Source: Halobacterium wangiae
Lineage (GTDB): Archaea > Halobacteriota > Halobacteria > Halobacteriales > Halobacteriaceae
Direction: 5' to 3'
Length of the DNA stretch: 64,000 nt
Assembly: GCF_021249345.1 (NCBI RefSeq)
Contig: NZ_CP089588.1
Location: forward strand, 1,612,001 to 1,676,000
Both the position numbers and the translations under genes were made by a program. Position 1 is the stretch's first letter; the number at the start of each line of letters is the position of its first letter. Positions 1-8,055 of the stretch are shown one piece after another. A model generated the notes under the pieces. The model saw only the letters and a list, made by a program, of their open reading frames with translations. It made no database searches and was not told the DNA's origin.

Positions 1-9
1 GGCGGACGG

Positions 10-123
10 CTACCTGTAGCCCAGCGCGGCCGCGAGCATCGGGTCGCGGTGGTCGGGGTCGACGTCCGCCGCTTCGTCGTCTTCGAGGAGGTAGGTCGGT
101 ACGTAGCGCGTCTCCCGTTCCAT
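10..123 (-). CDS. Small acidic hypothetical protein (37 aa)
   Basis: A 37-codon frame begins at an ATG and ends LGYR-stop. The peptide is acidic in its middle (LLEDDEAADVDPDH), as haloarchaeal proteins usually are. It has no recognisable domain. It is transcribed away from the rhodanese gene, and the 79 bp between them hold two perfect inverted repeats, one of which overlaps this start codon. The frame stays open upstream to base 273, but that extension lies antisense to the rhodanese and has no acidic bias, so I prefer the internal ATG. The function is unknown, and it could be a chance frame. Confidence 0.4.
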   Translation of the reverse strand: MERETRYVPTYLLEDDEAADVDPDHRDPMLAAALGYR

Positions 124-178
124 GGTACTCTGTACCACGCCGACTGCCTTCGGTGTTACGGCGACCGAAAGCCGTAAC
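123..178. promoter_or_regulatory. Two inverted repeats in a divergent intergenic region
   Basis: TGGTAC (123-128) and GTACCA (132-137) form a perfect palindrome with a 3-nt spacer over the start of the 37-aa frame. GTTACGGC (155-162) and GCCGTAAC (171-178) form a second perfect repeat with an 8-nt spacer, 24 bp before the rhodanese start. Both look like dyad operator sites for a dimeric regulator, but no regulator is encoded next to them. Confidence 0.35.
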
Positions 179-202
179 GCCGCGGGCCACCACACTCGGG
201 GC

Positions 203-556
203 ATGGACGGCGAGCTCTCCGTGGACGAACTCGAGGCACTCCTCGAAGACGGCGACGTTCGCGTCGTCGACATCCGCCGCCGCGCGGCGTTCGAGCGCGG
301 TCACATCCCCGGCAGCGAGTGCATCCCGTTCCACGAACTCCCGCAGTCGGTGGACCGACTGGACGGCGCCGAACGCGTCGTCACCGTCTGCCCGCACGGC
401 GAGTCCAGCGTGCAGGCCGCCCGCCTCGTCGCGTCCTACGAGGGGCTGGCCGACGACGCGCGCGTCGAGAGCCTGGCCGAGGGACTGGTCGGCTGGTCGG
501 GCGACCTGGAGACGGCCGACGCCGACGGAGAGTCGACTCCCGACGCGCCCTTCTGA
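203..556 (+). CDS. Rhodanese-domain protein
   Basis: This is a 117-aa single-domain rhodanese. The motif VVDIRRRAAFERGHIPG near residues 21-37 is the typical CH2A-like region (D-x-R ... F-x-x-G-H-I-P-G). The active-site loop CPHGESS carries the presumed persulfide cysteine at about residue 63. Proteins of this family move sulfane sulfur to acceptors such as thioredoxin or cyanide; the acceptor here cannot be read from sequence. The frame extends to base 122, but MDGELSVDELEALL is the natural rhodanese N terminus. A second rhodanese lies at the right edge of the window. The C-terminal tail of about 20 residues is acidic and low in complexity. Confidence 0.85.
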   Translation: MDGELSVDELEALLEDGDVRVVDIRRRAAFERGHIPGSECIPFHELPQSVDRLDGAERVVTVCPHGESSVQAARLVASYEGLADDARVESLAEGLVGWSGDLETADADGESTPDAPF

Positions 557-629
557 GAACGACGGTCCGACCGCTCGGCCGCGACGTACCGACGCGATTC
601 CACAGAGAAGTGTGCCGCCGACGTGCGAT

Positions 630-947
<318 letters not shown>

Positions 948-957
948 CTATTAAACA

Positions 958-3159
958 CTATCGCCAGGGTGCGGGGAGGCGGCTGTATTCGGCTGCCAGC
1001 GACCGCGCGAGGCGTTTCGCCTCCGCGGCGTCCTCGCCGTCGACCCGGCCCGCGTAGCGAGCGCGTTCCCGCAGGTTCGCGACGCGTTCGGCGCGCTCGC
1101 CGGCGCGGACGTCGACGACGTACTCCCGGACCGTCTCCCCGGCGTTGCGCGGCCGGTAGCGCTTCCCGAGCACGTACTCCACGCGCTCGAAGGCAGCCTC
1201 GACCTCCTCGGCGGGGTCACCCGTGTCCGGGAGCCACCGCAGCCACAGCGCGCGGTACACCCGGTCGGCCAGCCCCGTGAACTGGAGGACCGCGGCCGCA
1301 CCGAGGAGGAGGACGGCCCAGATGGCTAGCGTCGTCAGCGGCGGCAGCGTGGGACCGTCGTCGCCGCTCCCCGCTCCGCTACCGCCGTCCAGCGCCGGCG
1401 GCGCCGTGACGTTCGACACGTTCGAGCCGTTCCCCTGGGTGGCGCCGGACTGGAACGCCTGTGGGCCGTCTGGCGCCTGCAGGGGTTCGTCCGCCGACAG
1501 GTCGCTGCCGTTGTCCGTCGGCGTCTGTGTCGTGGTCGGCGTCCACGTGCCGTTCTCGCTCCCGGCGGCGTCGACGCCGTCGACGCCACTCTCGCGGGCC
1601 TCCTCGACGCGCTCGTCCTCCGCGGACGTGCGCTCGCTGGCGGGCGTCGGGTCGAACTGGATCCAGCCGCGGTCGGGGACGTACACCTCGACCCACGCGT
1701 GGGAGTCCACGCCGCGGACGACCCACTCGTCCTCGCCGACGCGCTGGCCCTCCGTGTAGCCGGTGACGAACCGGGCGGGGACGCCCTGGGAGCGCAACAT
1801 CACGACCATCGAACTCGCGTAGTACGTGCAGTAGCCGACCTCCCGATCCAACACGAAGTCGTTGACGAGGTTCCCCCTGGAGCCCCGGGCGTCCAGGGAG
1901 TACTCCTTGTTCGCCTCCAGCCACTGCTCGATGGCCTCCGCCTGCCGGTAGTTCGACGCCTCGTCGCCCGTGATGCGGTCCGCGAGGTCGACGACGCGGT
2001 CGCTCGTGCTGTCCGGCAACTGGAGGTAGGTGTTCCGGACCCCCTCGGGCGCCTCGCCGGTCGCGTCCGCGAGTTCGGACTGGTCCGGGACGGGCGCCCG
2101 ACTCGACACCCGGTAGCTGTCGCCCGGACCGAGCGTCGGCCCGGAGAGCAGCAGTCCGGACTCGGTGATCGTCGCGTCGACCCCGCTGACCGACTGGGGG
2201 ACCGGTGCGGACGGCAGCAGGTCGAGCGTCCGCTCTGCCGTGATTCGCTGCTCGATGCGCTCCCCGGTCGGCGGGGGTGTCCCCTTGTCGGTACCGACGT
2301 CGCCGGTCTGCACCCAGCCGTTGCCCGTGAACCGGTCGTAGACGGCGGCGCGGTAGTACGATGGTTTCTCGGACTCGACGACGAACTGCACCTTCGGGTC
2401 GAGGCGGAGGCTCCCGCCGACGCCGACGTAGCCGTCCGCGCTCACGAGACTCCCCGCGGTCGCCGTCGTCGACGACGGGACGAGCGGCGTCCGGCCGCCC
2501 GGCACCGCCGTCACCGTCGCGGAGCCGACGATCATCAGCGCGAGCACTGCGGCCAGCACCTGCGTCTGCCGGGCGCTCGCGCCGTGTGCGGCGAGCGTAC
2601 CGAAGCCGACCGCACCGGCCGCCGCGAGCACGCCGACGAGCGTGATCGTCGTGGTGCTGTCGCCGGTCAGCACGAAGAACCCGAGCGCGAGCGACGCGAC
2701 GCCGGCCGCCCGGGCGTACTCGGTGCGGGCCGCGAAGTACGTCGCCAGGAACGTCGGTGCGGGAGCGACCGCGACGGCCCACACGCCCGCGGCGGGCATC
2801 CGCATCACGGAGTAGCCCGTGAGCAGCGCGACGGTGTCCTGGACCACCCGCGCCGGCGAGAGCACCGCGAAGTACGCCGGCGGCACCGCGAGCAGGTAGA
2901 ACGCCAGGCCGCCGACGAGCAGCGTCGACGCGAGGGCGAAGGCGTACTTCGACGGGAGCGCACGCAGGACGCCGGCGAGCAGCACCGAGGCGGCGACCAC
3001 GGCGAGGAACGTCGACGCGTCGCCGACCACCGTGACCACGTCGTACAGCACGGAGAGGTAGGCGCCCACGGTGATAGCGACGCACGCCGTCGCCGCGGCG
3101 CTGCGGACGGAGACGTCCGAGAGGTCCGGGTCGAACCCCCGGAGCCAAGCGGTGCTCAC
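958..3159 (-). CDS. Membrane transglutaminase-like protein (TgpA type)
   Basis: This is a 733-aa protein. The N-terminal 220 residues hold several hydrophobic segments, followed by a large extracytoplasmic part. The transglutaminase core shows the Cys-His-Asp triad in GYCTYYASS (about C441), DSHAWVEVY (about H484) and WIQFDPTP (about D503). A Ser/Thr/Gly-rich linker, one more membrane segment (ALAIWAVLLLGAAAVL type) and a C-terminal cytosolic DUF4129-like tail with FERVEYVLGKRYRPR follow. It overlaps the DUF58 gene by 4 bp (ATGA) and is the last gene of the MoxR-DUF58-TGase unit, a widespread trio thought to act at the cell surface. Its substrate is unknown. Confidence 0.9.
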   Translation of the reverse strand: MSTAWLRGFDPDLSDVSVRSAAATACVAITVGAYLSVLYDVVTVVGDASTFLAVVAASVLLAGVLRALPSKYAFALASTLLVGGLAFYLLAVPPAYFAVLSPARVVQDTVALLTGYSVMRMPAAGVWAVAVAPAPTFLATYFAARTEYARAAGVASLALGFFVLTGDSTTTITLVGVLAAAGAVGFGTLAAHGASARQTQVLAAVLALMIVGSATVTAVPGGRTPLVPSSTTATAGSLVSADGYVGVGGSLRLDPKVQFVVESEKPSYYRAAVYDRFTGNGWVQTGDVGTDKGTPPPTGERIEQRITAERTLDLLPSAPVPQSVSGVDATITESGLLLSGPTLGPGDSYRVSSRAPVPDQSELADATGEAPEGVRNTYLQLPDSTSDRVVDLADRITGDEASNYRQAEAIEQWLEANKEYSLDARGSRGNLVNDFVLDREVGYCTYYASSMVVMLRSQGVPARFVTGYTEGQRVGEDEWVVRGVDSHAWVEVYVPDRGWIQFDPTPASERTSAEDERVEEARESGVDGVDAAGSENGTWTPTTTQTPTDNGSDLSADEPLQAPDGPQAFQSGATQGNGSNVSNVTAPPALDGGSGAGSGDDGPTLPPLTTLAIWAVLLLGAAAVLQFTGLADRVYRALWLRWLPDTGDPAEEVEAAFERVEYVLGKRYRPRNAGETVREYVVDVRAGERAERVANLRERARYAGRVDGEDAAEAKRLARSLAAEYSRLPAPWR

Positions 3160-4157
3160 GCGGACACCTCCGGGGCCGCCGAGGTGCGGCCGCCGACGAA
3201 CTCCTCGTAGCGGTGGTCGTCGTCGCCGACGGTGACCGAGACGTGTTCGCCGCTCTCAGGCGCGTGGACGACGATCTCGGCCTCGGTCTTGTGTCGCTGG
3301 CGGAGTTTCCCCCGTCCGAACGCCGCGAGGACGCCGAGCACGCGGCGGCGGTGCGGGTCGCCGTTCGCGGGGTCGAGGTTCCCGGTCGACGTGACGATGC
3401 CGACGCTGATGCCGGCGTCGAGCAGGTGGGCGGCGATGCTCGCGGCGGCCTCGGCGACGGAGTCCTCGCGGGGGCCGAGGGCCTCTGCCGCGATGGTGAC
3501 GCGGTCGGTCGCCCCCTCCCCGGCGTACTCCGTGACCGCGAGACTGGTGGGGTGTTTCGCGCTCACCTTCCAGTTGACGTCCCGGAGCGGGTCGCCGCGC
3601 TCGTACTCGCGGACGCCCGCGAACTCCTCGCGCTCGTCGGTCATGCCGACGTAGCCGGTGAGCAGCGTCGCGGTGTCCGAGAGCGCGTGGACCCGCGGGA
3701 ACACCGTGACGAGCTGTGCGTCCCCACCCCTGAACTCGACGGTCCAGAGACCGAACGGGTCGGTCGCCTCGACGAAACACGGCCCGACGGCGTGGACGCC
3801 GCGGGACGCGAGTTCGATCTCGTAGGTGAGCCGTCGGCCGTCGGTCTCCGTGGTGAGTCTGCTGTCGCCCCGGAGGCCGTCGCCGAGCGCGTCGGTGACG
3901 GTGGCCGGGTACGACCGGCCGGCGTCGACGGACAGCTCGACGCGACGGCGGTCGCCCTGGTGGCCTTCTCTGGGTGTGACGCGTTCGATCTCGGGTTCCT
4001 GGAACGACCACACGTACAGCCGCGTCGCGAGGAGGAGCGCGGCGGCCGGGACGACGACGGCGTTCAGGCTGCGACCGCCGAACGCGTAGCCGAAGGCGGC
4101 GCCGAGGAGGACTGCCGCGAGCACGGCCTGCCCGCGGCGGGTGAGTGCGGTCGCCAT
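3156..4157 (-). CDS. DUF58 domain protein
   Basis: This 333-aa protein has two N-terminal hydrophobic segments (about residues 10-50), a beta-rich region, and the DUF58 signature FAGVREYERGDPLRDVNWKVSAKH, followed by a vWA-like region. DUF58 proteins are almost always encoded beside MoxR AAA+ ATPases, which are thought to act as chaperones for them. Here the MoxR gene ends one base before this start, and the next gene overlaps by 4 bp, so the three are surely cotranscribed. The exact biochemical role is not known for the family. Confidence 0.9.
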   Translation of the reverse strand: MATALTRRGQAVLAAVLLGAAFGYAFGGRSLNAVVVPAAALLLATRLYVWSFQEPEIERVTPREGHQGDRRRVELSVDAGRSYPATVTDALGDGLRGDSRLTTETDGRRLTYEIELASRGVHAVGPCFVEATDPFGLWTVEFRGGDAQLVTVFPRVHALSDTATLLTGYVGMTDEREEFAGVREYERGDPLRDVNWKVSAKHPTSLAVTEYAGEGATDRVTIAAEALGPREDSVAEAAASIAAHLLDAGISVGIVTSTGNLDPANGDPHRRRVLGVLAAFGRGKLRQRHKTEAEIVVHAPESGEHVSVTVGDDDHRYEEFVGGRTSAAPEVSA

Positions 4158-4158
4158 C

Positions 4159-5157
4159 TCACTCCGGATCGATGGTGTCCAGCGCTCGCTGGACGAGCGT
4201 GCGCGCGGGCTCTCCGCCGAGCGTGCTGCCCGACTCCGCGCGGATGCGGTGGGAGAGCACCGACGGCGCCTCGGACTGTACGTCGTCGGGCACCACGTAG
4301 TCGCGGTCGTCGAGGATAGCCCGTCCCTGCGCGGCCTGCAGCAGAGCGATGGAGCCGCGGGGGCTGACGCCGAGTGCGGCGTGGTCCCGGGTGTACCGGG
4401 CGAGTTCTGTGACGTACTCCTTGACTGGGCGACTCACCGCCACGGTGGCGGTGACGGCCCGGGCCTGCTGGAGGTCCTCGACGGTCGCGACGGCCTCGAT
4501 GTCGTCGATCGGGTGGCCGCCGACGACGCGGTCGAGCACCTCGACCTCGTTGTCGCGGTCCGGGTAGCCCAGTCGCAGTTTCTTCATGAACCGGTCGAGT
4601 TCCGCGACCGGCAGTTCGTACGTCCGGTCGCGCTCGACGGAGTTCTGCGTCGCGATGACGAGGAAGGGGTCGGGGAGGGCGCGAGTGTCGCCGTCGGCGG
4701 TCACCTGCTCTTCCTCCATCGCCTCGAGGAGCGCCGACTGCGTCTTCGGTGGGGCGCGGTTGATCTCGTCGGCGAGGAGGACGTTCGTGAAGACGGGGCC
4801 GGCCTGGAACTCGAACTCCCGGCTCTTCTCGTTGAAGACGTTGACGCCGGTGACGTCCGTCGGGAGGAGGTCCGGCGTGAACTGGACGCGACGGAACTCG
4901 CCGTCGAAGGACCGAGCGACCGAGCGCGCGAGCATCGTCTTCCCGACGCCGGGGACGTCCTCGAGGAGGACGTGACCGCCGCCGAGGACGGCGGTCAGTA
5001 CCTGTTCGACGGCGTCGTGTTTGTCGACGATGACGGTCTCGATGTTCTCGACGACGCGATGGGCGAGGTCGCTCGCCTCCGAGACCGACATCGACGCGGC
5101 CGCGTCGGACTGGGTCCGTGGGTCCGCGACAGCGTGGGTATCGTGTGCATCTGTCAT
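4159..5157 (-). CDS. MoxR-family AAA+ ATPase
   Basis: The 332-aa product has Walker A GVGKT within LLEDVPGVGKTMLARS, Walker B as VLLADEINRAPPKTQSALLEAMEE, sensor 1 in FLVIATQNSVE, and the C-terminal lid region with DHAALGVSPRGSIALLQAAQ. I place the start at MTDAHDTHAV, since the upstream 54 codons are Ser/Thr/Arg-rich out-of-frame-like sequence. MoxR ATPases remodel or activate vWA/DUF58 partners, and its partner is the next gene. The 5' leader contains an inverted repeat of CCTACCG and CGGTAGG just upstream of the start. Confidence 0.93.
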   Translation of the reverse strand: MTDAHDTHAVADPRTQSDAAASMSVSEASDLAHRVVENIETVIVDKHDAVEQVLTAVLGGGHVLLEDVPGVGKTMLARSVARSFDGEFRRVQFTPDLLPTDVTGVNVFNEKSREFEFQAGPVFTNVLLADEINRAPPKTQSALLEAMEEEQVTADGDTRALPDPFLVIATQNSVERDRTYELPVAELDRFMKKLRLGYPDRDNEVEVLDRVVGGHPIDDIEAVATVEDLQQARAVTATVAVSRPVKEYVTELARYTRDHAALGVSPRGSIALLQAAQGRAILDDRDYVVPDDVQSEAPSVLSHRIRAESGSTLGGEPARTLVQRALDTIDPE

Positions 5158-5168
5158 AGTGTGTGGGA

Positions 5169-5201
5169 ACCTACCGCAACTGGTCGGCTGTGAAACGGTA
5201 G
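5169..5201. promoter_or_regulatory. Inverted repeat in the MoxR upstream region
   Basis: CCTACCG (5169-5175) and CGGTAGG (5195-5201) are a perfect 7-bp inverted repeat with a 19-nt spacer, about 12 bp upstream of the MoxR start. It could be an operator or a leader hairpin for the MoxR-DUF58-TGase operon. Its role is inferred only from its position. Confidence 0.3.
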
Positions 5202-5221
5202 GGGATGAGATACTTGTATGT

Positions 5222-5425
5222 CTATTGGTCGCGCGTGCCACTGCCGCTTGTCCACGGCTTGCAGGCCGCACAGACGCGCTCGTCGCCGTTCTGCCAGAGA
5301 CGTGTGGCCGACTCGCCACATGCCGAACAGTGGCCGTCCCCGGACCAGGAACTCGTCACGGTGACCGGGTCGACGGCGGTGTCCTGTTCGCCGGCGAACG
5401 AATTGAGGGTCGAATCCTCCGACAC
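5222..5425 (-). CDS. Small zinc-finger protein
   Basis: The protein carries two CxxC knuckles, HCSACGESATRLWQNGDERVCAACKPW, which should bind one zinc. The N terminus SEDSTLNSFAG resembles the start of a common haloarchaeal family of short acidic zinc proteins (DUF7573-like). The frame is open from an ATG at 5452, but I prefer the GTG at 5425. A CGTTATGG TATA-like box sits about 27 bp before that GTG, which gives a leaderless mRNA, and MAVAVVHVV upstream does not fit the family. It is divergent from the 71-aa membrane protein gene. Its function is unknown. Confidence 0.7.
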   Translation of the reverse strand: MSEDSTLNSFAGEQDTAVDPVTVTSSWSGDGHCSACGESATRLWQNGDERVCAACKPWTSGSGTRDQ

Positions 5426-5497
5426 GACCACGTGTACGACCGCCACGGCCATAACGCTCCCGGAGCATCTAAGGCGTCGGCCCGACGAGTTCGCCGT

Positions 5498-5713
5498 ATG
5501 GTCTGGGTCATCGACAACGTCGTCTCGCTCGCCGAGAACTTCGCGACTGCCGCCGGCGTCGACCCGCTGTCGACGGTACTCATCCTGGTCGGCGTCCTCC
5601 TGATACTCGCCAGTTCCGCCGTCTTCGGCGGGCTCGCGACCGCGGGACTCCTCGAGGGGTTCGTCCCCGACACCGCCTTCGAGCGTCAGCGTCGCGAGCG
5701 CGACCGGACGTAA
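5498..5713 (+). CDS. Small single-pass membrane protein
   Basis: This 71-aa protein has an N-terminal amphipathic stretch (MVWVIDNVVSLAENFATAAG), a hydrophobic helix from about residue 24 to 48 (STVLILVGVLLILASSAVFGGL), and a charged C terminus ending RQRRERDRT. The charge pattern suggests the C-terminus faces the cytosol. A TATA-like TCTAAGG lies 28 bp before the ATG, consistent with leaderless transcription. The upstream open frame back to 5021 lies antisense to the MoxR and zinc-finger genes and is ignored. I do not recognise a function. Confidence 0.7.
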   Translation: MVWVIDNVVSLAENFATAAGVDPLSTVLILVGVLLILASSAVFGGLATAGLLEGFVPDTAFERQRRERDRT

Positions 5714-5722
5714 TCCCGCTTC

Positions 5723-6697
5723 TCAGACGCCGGCCTCGTCGAACGCGTCTGCCAGCAACCCGACCGCAGTCTCGCGGTCGGGGCCGAGTGGCGACCCGGC
5801 GACGACGCTGTCGACGTGCTCGGTGACGGCCCCCAGCTGGTCGGCGACGTCCCCGGGGTCGCCAGCCAGACTGAACGCCGCGAGCATCTCCTCGGTCACC
5901 AGTTCGAACGCCTCGGAGAACGCGCCCGCTTCTATCTTCTCGCCGATCTCCGCAGCGCGCTCGCTGTCGATGCCGTGCCGGTCGAGCACGGGCGGCGCCG
6001 CACCCGCAGCGATGAACGCCACGGGCGGGCGAGCCGCCGCCAGCGCTTCGTCGGCGTCCTCGGCGATCGACACCGAGGCGAACGCCGCCACGTCCACGTC
6101 GCCCGAGACGACGCGGTCGGCCGCGCCCTCCGCGACCCGGTCGGCGGACCACGCCAGGTCCGCGGGGTGGCTCGCGTTCACCAGCACGCCGTCGGCGTGC
6201 TTCCCCGCCATCCGTAGCATGTGCGGGCCCTGTGCGCCGACGTAGACGGGAATCTCGCCGACCTCGTAGTTCAGGCCGGCGTCCCGCGCGAGGAACGTCC
6301 CGTCGTGGTCGACGCGTTCGCCCGCCCACAGCGACTGGGCGACCTTGAACGTCTCCAGCACCCGACGGAGCGGTCGGTCGCGCTCGACGCCCAGGTTCGA
6401 CATCGTGGAGGCGTCGCCCGCGCCGACGCCCAGCACCGCGCGGCCGTCGCTGACCTCGTCGAGGGTCGCCACCTGCGAGGCGAGTTTCACGGGGTGGGTG
6501 TCGTATGGGTTCGCCACGCCCGGCCCGACGAGCACGTCCTCGGTCGCCGCCGCCACCCGGTCCAGCGCGACGAACGGGTCGCGGTTGTTGTAGTGACACG
6601 ACGCGAACACGGCGTCGAAGCCCGCTCGCTCCGCGCGCTCCCCCAGTTCTGCGACGTCGGCGACGGGAACCTCGGGCGTGAGTTCAATCCCGCGCAT
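5723..6697 (-). CDS. mer: F420-dependent methylene-tetrahydromethanopterin reductase-like protein (Mer)
   Basis: This is a 324-aa luciferase-like (LLM) TIM-barrel enzyme. Family features include MRGIELTPEVPVADVAELGERAERAGFDAVF at the start, GPGVANPYDTHPVKLASQVATLDE, and GVGAGDASTMSNLGVERDRPL. In methanogens Mer reduces methylene-H4MPT with F420H2. In haloarchaea, which use tetrahydrofolate-type C1 carriers, homologues are thought to act on the folate version, so the substrate is inferred. It overlaps the cofE coding sequence by 14 bp and is probably cotranscribed with it, placing a user of F420 with its synthesis. Confidence 0.88.
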   Translation of the reverse strand: MRGIELTPEVPVADVAELGERAERAGFDAVFASCHYNNRDPFVALDRVAAATEDVLVGPGVANPYDTHPVKLASQVATLDEVSDGRAVLGVGAGDASTMSNLGVERDRPLRRVLETFKVAQSLWAGERVDHDGTFLARDAGLNYEVGEIPVYVGAQGPHMLRMAGKHADGVLVNASHPADLAWSADRVAEGAADRVVSGDVDVAAFASVSIAEDADEALAAARPPVAFIAAGAAPPVLDRHGIDSERAAEIGEKIEAGAFSEAFELVTEEMLAAFSLAGDPGDVADQLGAVTEHVDSVVAGSPLGPDRETAVGLLADAFDEAGV

Positions 6698-7445
6698 ACT
6701 CCCACCCCCGGAGCGCCTGCCGCACGAAGTCCCCCTCGACCTCGCGGAAGAGCGCCTCGCTCCCGTCGTGGTCGCCGAACTCGAACTCCCGAACGACGAC
6801 CACGGGCGTGCCACCGTCGCCCTCGCCTGAGACGAGGTTCGCGGTCGCCGCGAGTTCGTCCACGACGCTCTCGACGGTCACGGCCAACTTGTGGCCGTCA
6901 CGGTCGGTCTCCCCCCGCCAGTCCCGGGAGGCGGGCATCCCCGCCCACCCGAGTGCGACGCCGCGCTGTCCGTGGCGGAACGGCCGCCCGGAGGTGTCCG
7001 TCACGACGACCGCGACGTCCGCGTCCAGTCCCGACCGGATGCGCTCGGCGCTCTCCGACGGCCGCATCGGGAGGAGGAGCAGGTCGGCGTCGCCCGTGTT
7101 CGAACGGTCGATACCGGCGTTCACGCCGACGTGGCCGAACCGCGTCTCCGTCAGTAGGAACGGCGCCTCCATCAGCACCTCCGTCGACTCCTCGAGGACG
7201 GCCTGCGCGAACCGGGGGTCTTTCTCCTCGCCCGTGACGTCGGCGAGGCGGTCGGCGATCTCCCGGGCGCGAGGTCCCGGGGGGAACGCCGACAGCGAGG
7301 CGGTCCGCCCCTCGGCCTTCGAGACGACGGTGCTGGCGACGCAGACGACGTCGCCGTCGCTCAGTTCCGCTCGCTCGGTGATCAGCGAGGCGAGGTCGTC
7401 GCCCGGCCGCACCTCCGGCAGTCCCGGCACCGCGAACGCGTGCAT
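6684..7445 (-). CDS. cofE: Coenzyme F420-0:L-glutamate ligase
   Basis: The 253-aa protein matches CofE throughout: PGLPEVRPGDDLASLI near the N terminus, DGDVVCVASTVVSKAEGR, ETRFGHVGVNAGIDRSNTG in the middle, and VVVTDTSGRPFRHGQRGVALG. CofE adds glutamates to F420-0 using GTP and divalent metal, producing the polyglutamated F420. Its last bases overlap the mer start, so the two form a transcriptional unit. npdG, another F420 gene, lies 13 kb away in this window. Length and motifs are normal. Confidence 0.95.
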   Translation of the reverse strand: MHAFAVPGLPEVRPGDDLASLITERAELSDGDVVCVASTVVSKAEGRTASLSAFPPGPRAREIADRLADVTGEEKDPRFAQAVLEESTEVLMEAPFLLTETRFGHVGVNAGIDRSNTGDADLLLLPMRPSESAERIRSGLDADVAVVVTDTSGRPFRHGQRGVALGWAGMPASRDWRGETDRDGHKLAVTVESVVDELAATANLVSGEGDGGTPVVVVREFEFGDHDGSEALFREVEGDFVRQALRGWEYARD

Positions 7446-7495
7446 ACTCCGGCTTCGACGCCCCTCACAAAAGTCCCGACGGTACCGGAGCCACC

Positions 7496-7993
7496 TCAGT
7501 CCCAGCGCGCCGTCGCGTCGACCGAGTCCCCGTCGACGTCCACGAGTAGCAGCGACGGCTGGTCGGCGGGGTCTACGCCGGTCGCGCTCCCGGGGTTCAA
7601 CAGCCGAACGTCGTCGGTCGTCCAGTCGCGCAGTTCGTGGGTGTGCCCGGAGATGCCGACGGCGTTCGGGTCGTCGCGCTCCTCGCGCACGATATCACGG
7701 ACGCGCTCCTCGTAGTCGTCCAGTGGACCGGTGCCGTGGACGACGACGAACTGGACGTCCTCGACCCACAGCGTCTCCGTCTTGGGGAGGCCGAGGCTGC
7801 GCGGGTCCATGTTCCCGCGGACCGCCACGAGGTCGTCCGCGAGGTCGCGGATCTCGTCGTAGGCTTCCTCGCTGTCGAAGTCCCCGGCGTGGACCACGAG
7901 GTTCGCGTCCTCGATCTCGTTGGCGACGAAGTCCGGCAGTTCGTCCGCGCGGGACGGGATGTGGGTGTCGCTCACGACGACTACTTGTCTCAT
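7496..7993 (-). CDS. YfcE/MJ0936-type metallophosphoesterase
   Basis: This 165-aa calcineurin-like phosphoesterase shows all metal-binding motifs in order: SDTHIP, HAGDFDS, GNMDP, VHGTGP and GHTHE. Family members hydrolyse phosphodiesters such as bis-pNPP in vitro with Mn or Ni; the natural substrate is generally unknown. I start at MRQVVVVSDTH, since MPVDAERST upstream adds nothing conserved. The gene is divergent from the Nudix-eIF2B gene. The catalytic set is complete. Confidence 0.92.
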   Translation of the reverse strand: MRQVVVVSDTHIPSRADELPDFVANEIEDANLVVHAGDFDSEEAYDEIRDLADDLVAVRGNMDPRSLGLPKTETLWVEDVQFVVVHGTGPLDDYEERVRDIVREERDDPNAVGISGHTHELRDWTTDDVRLLNPGSATGVDPADQPSLLLVDVDGDSVDATARWD

Positions 7994-8055
7994 GGTAGAC
8001 CGTTCGGCGTCCACGGGCAAATAGATTCAAGCGACTCGCGACCCACACTCCGGAC

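Noticed and set aside
1699-3210. 503-codon plus-strand frame over the TGase gene
   Set aside because: Arg-rich shadow; the transglutaminase triad is on the minus strand.
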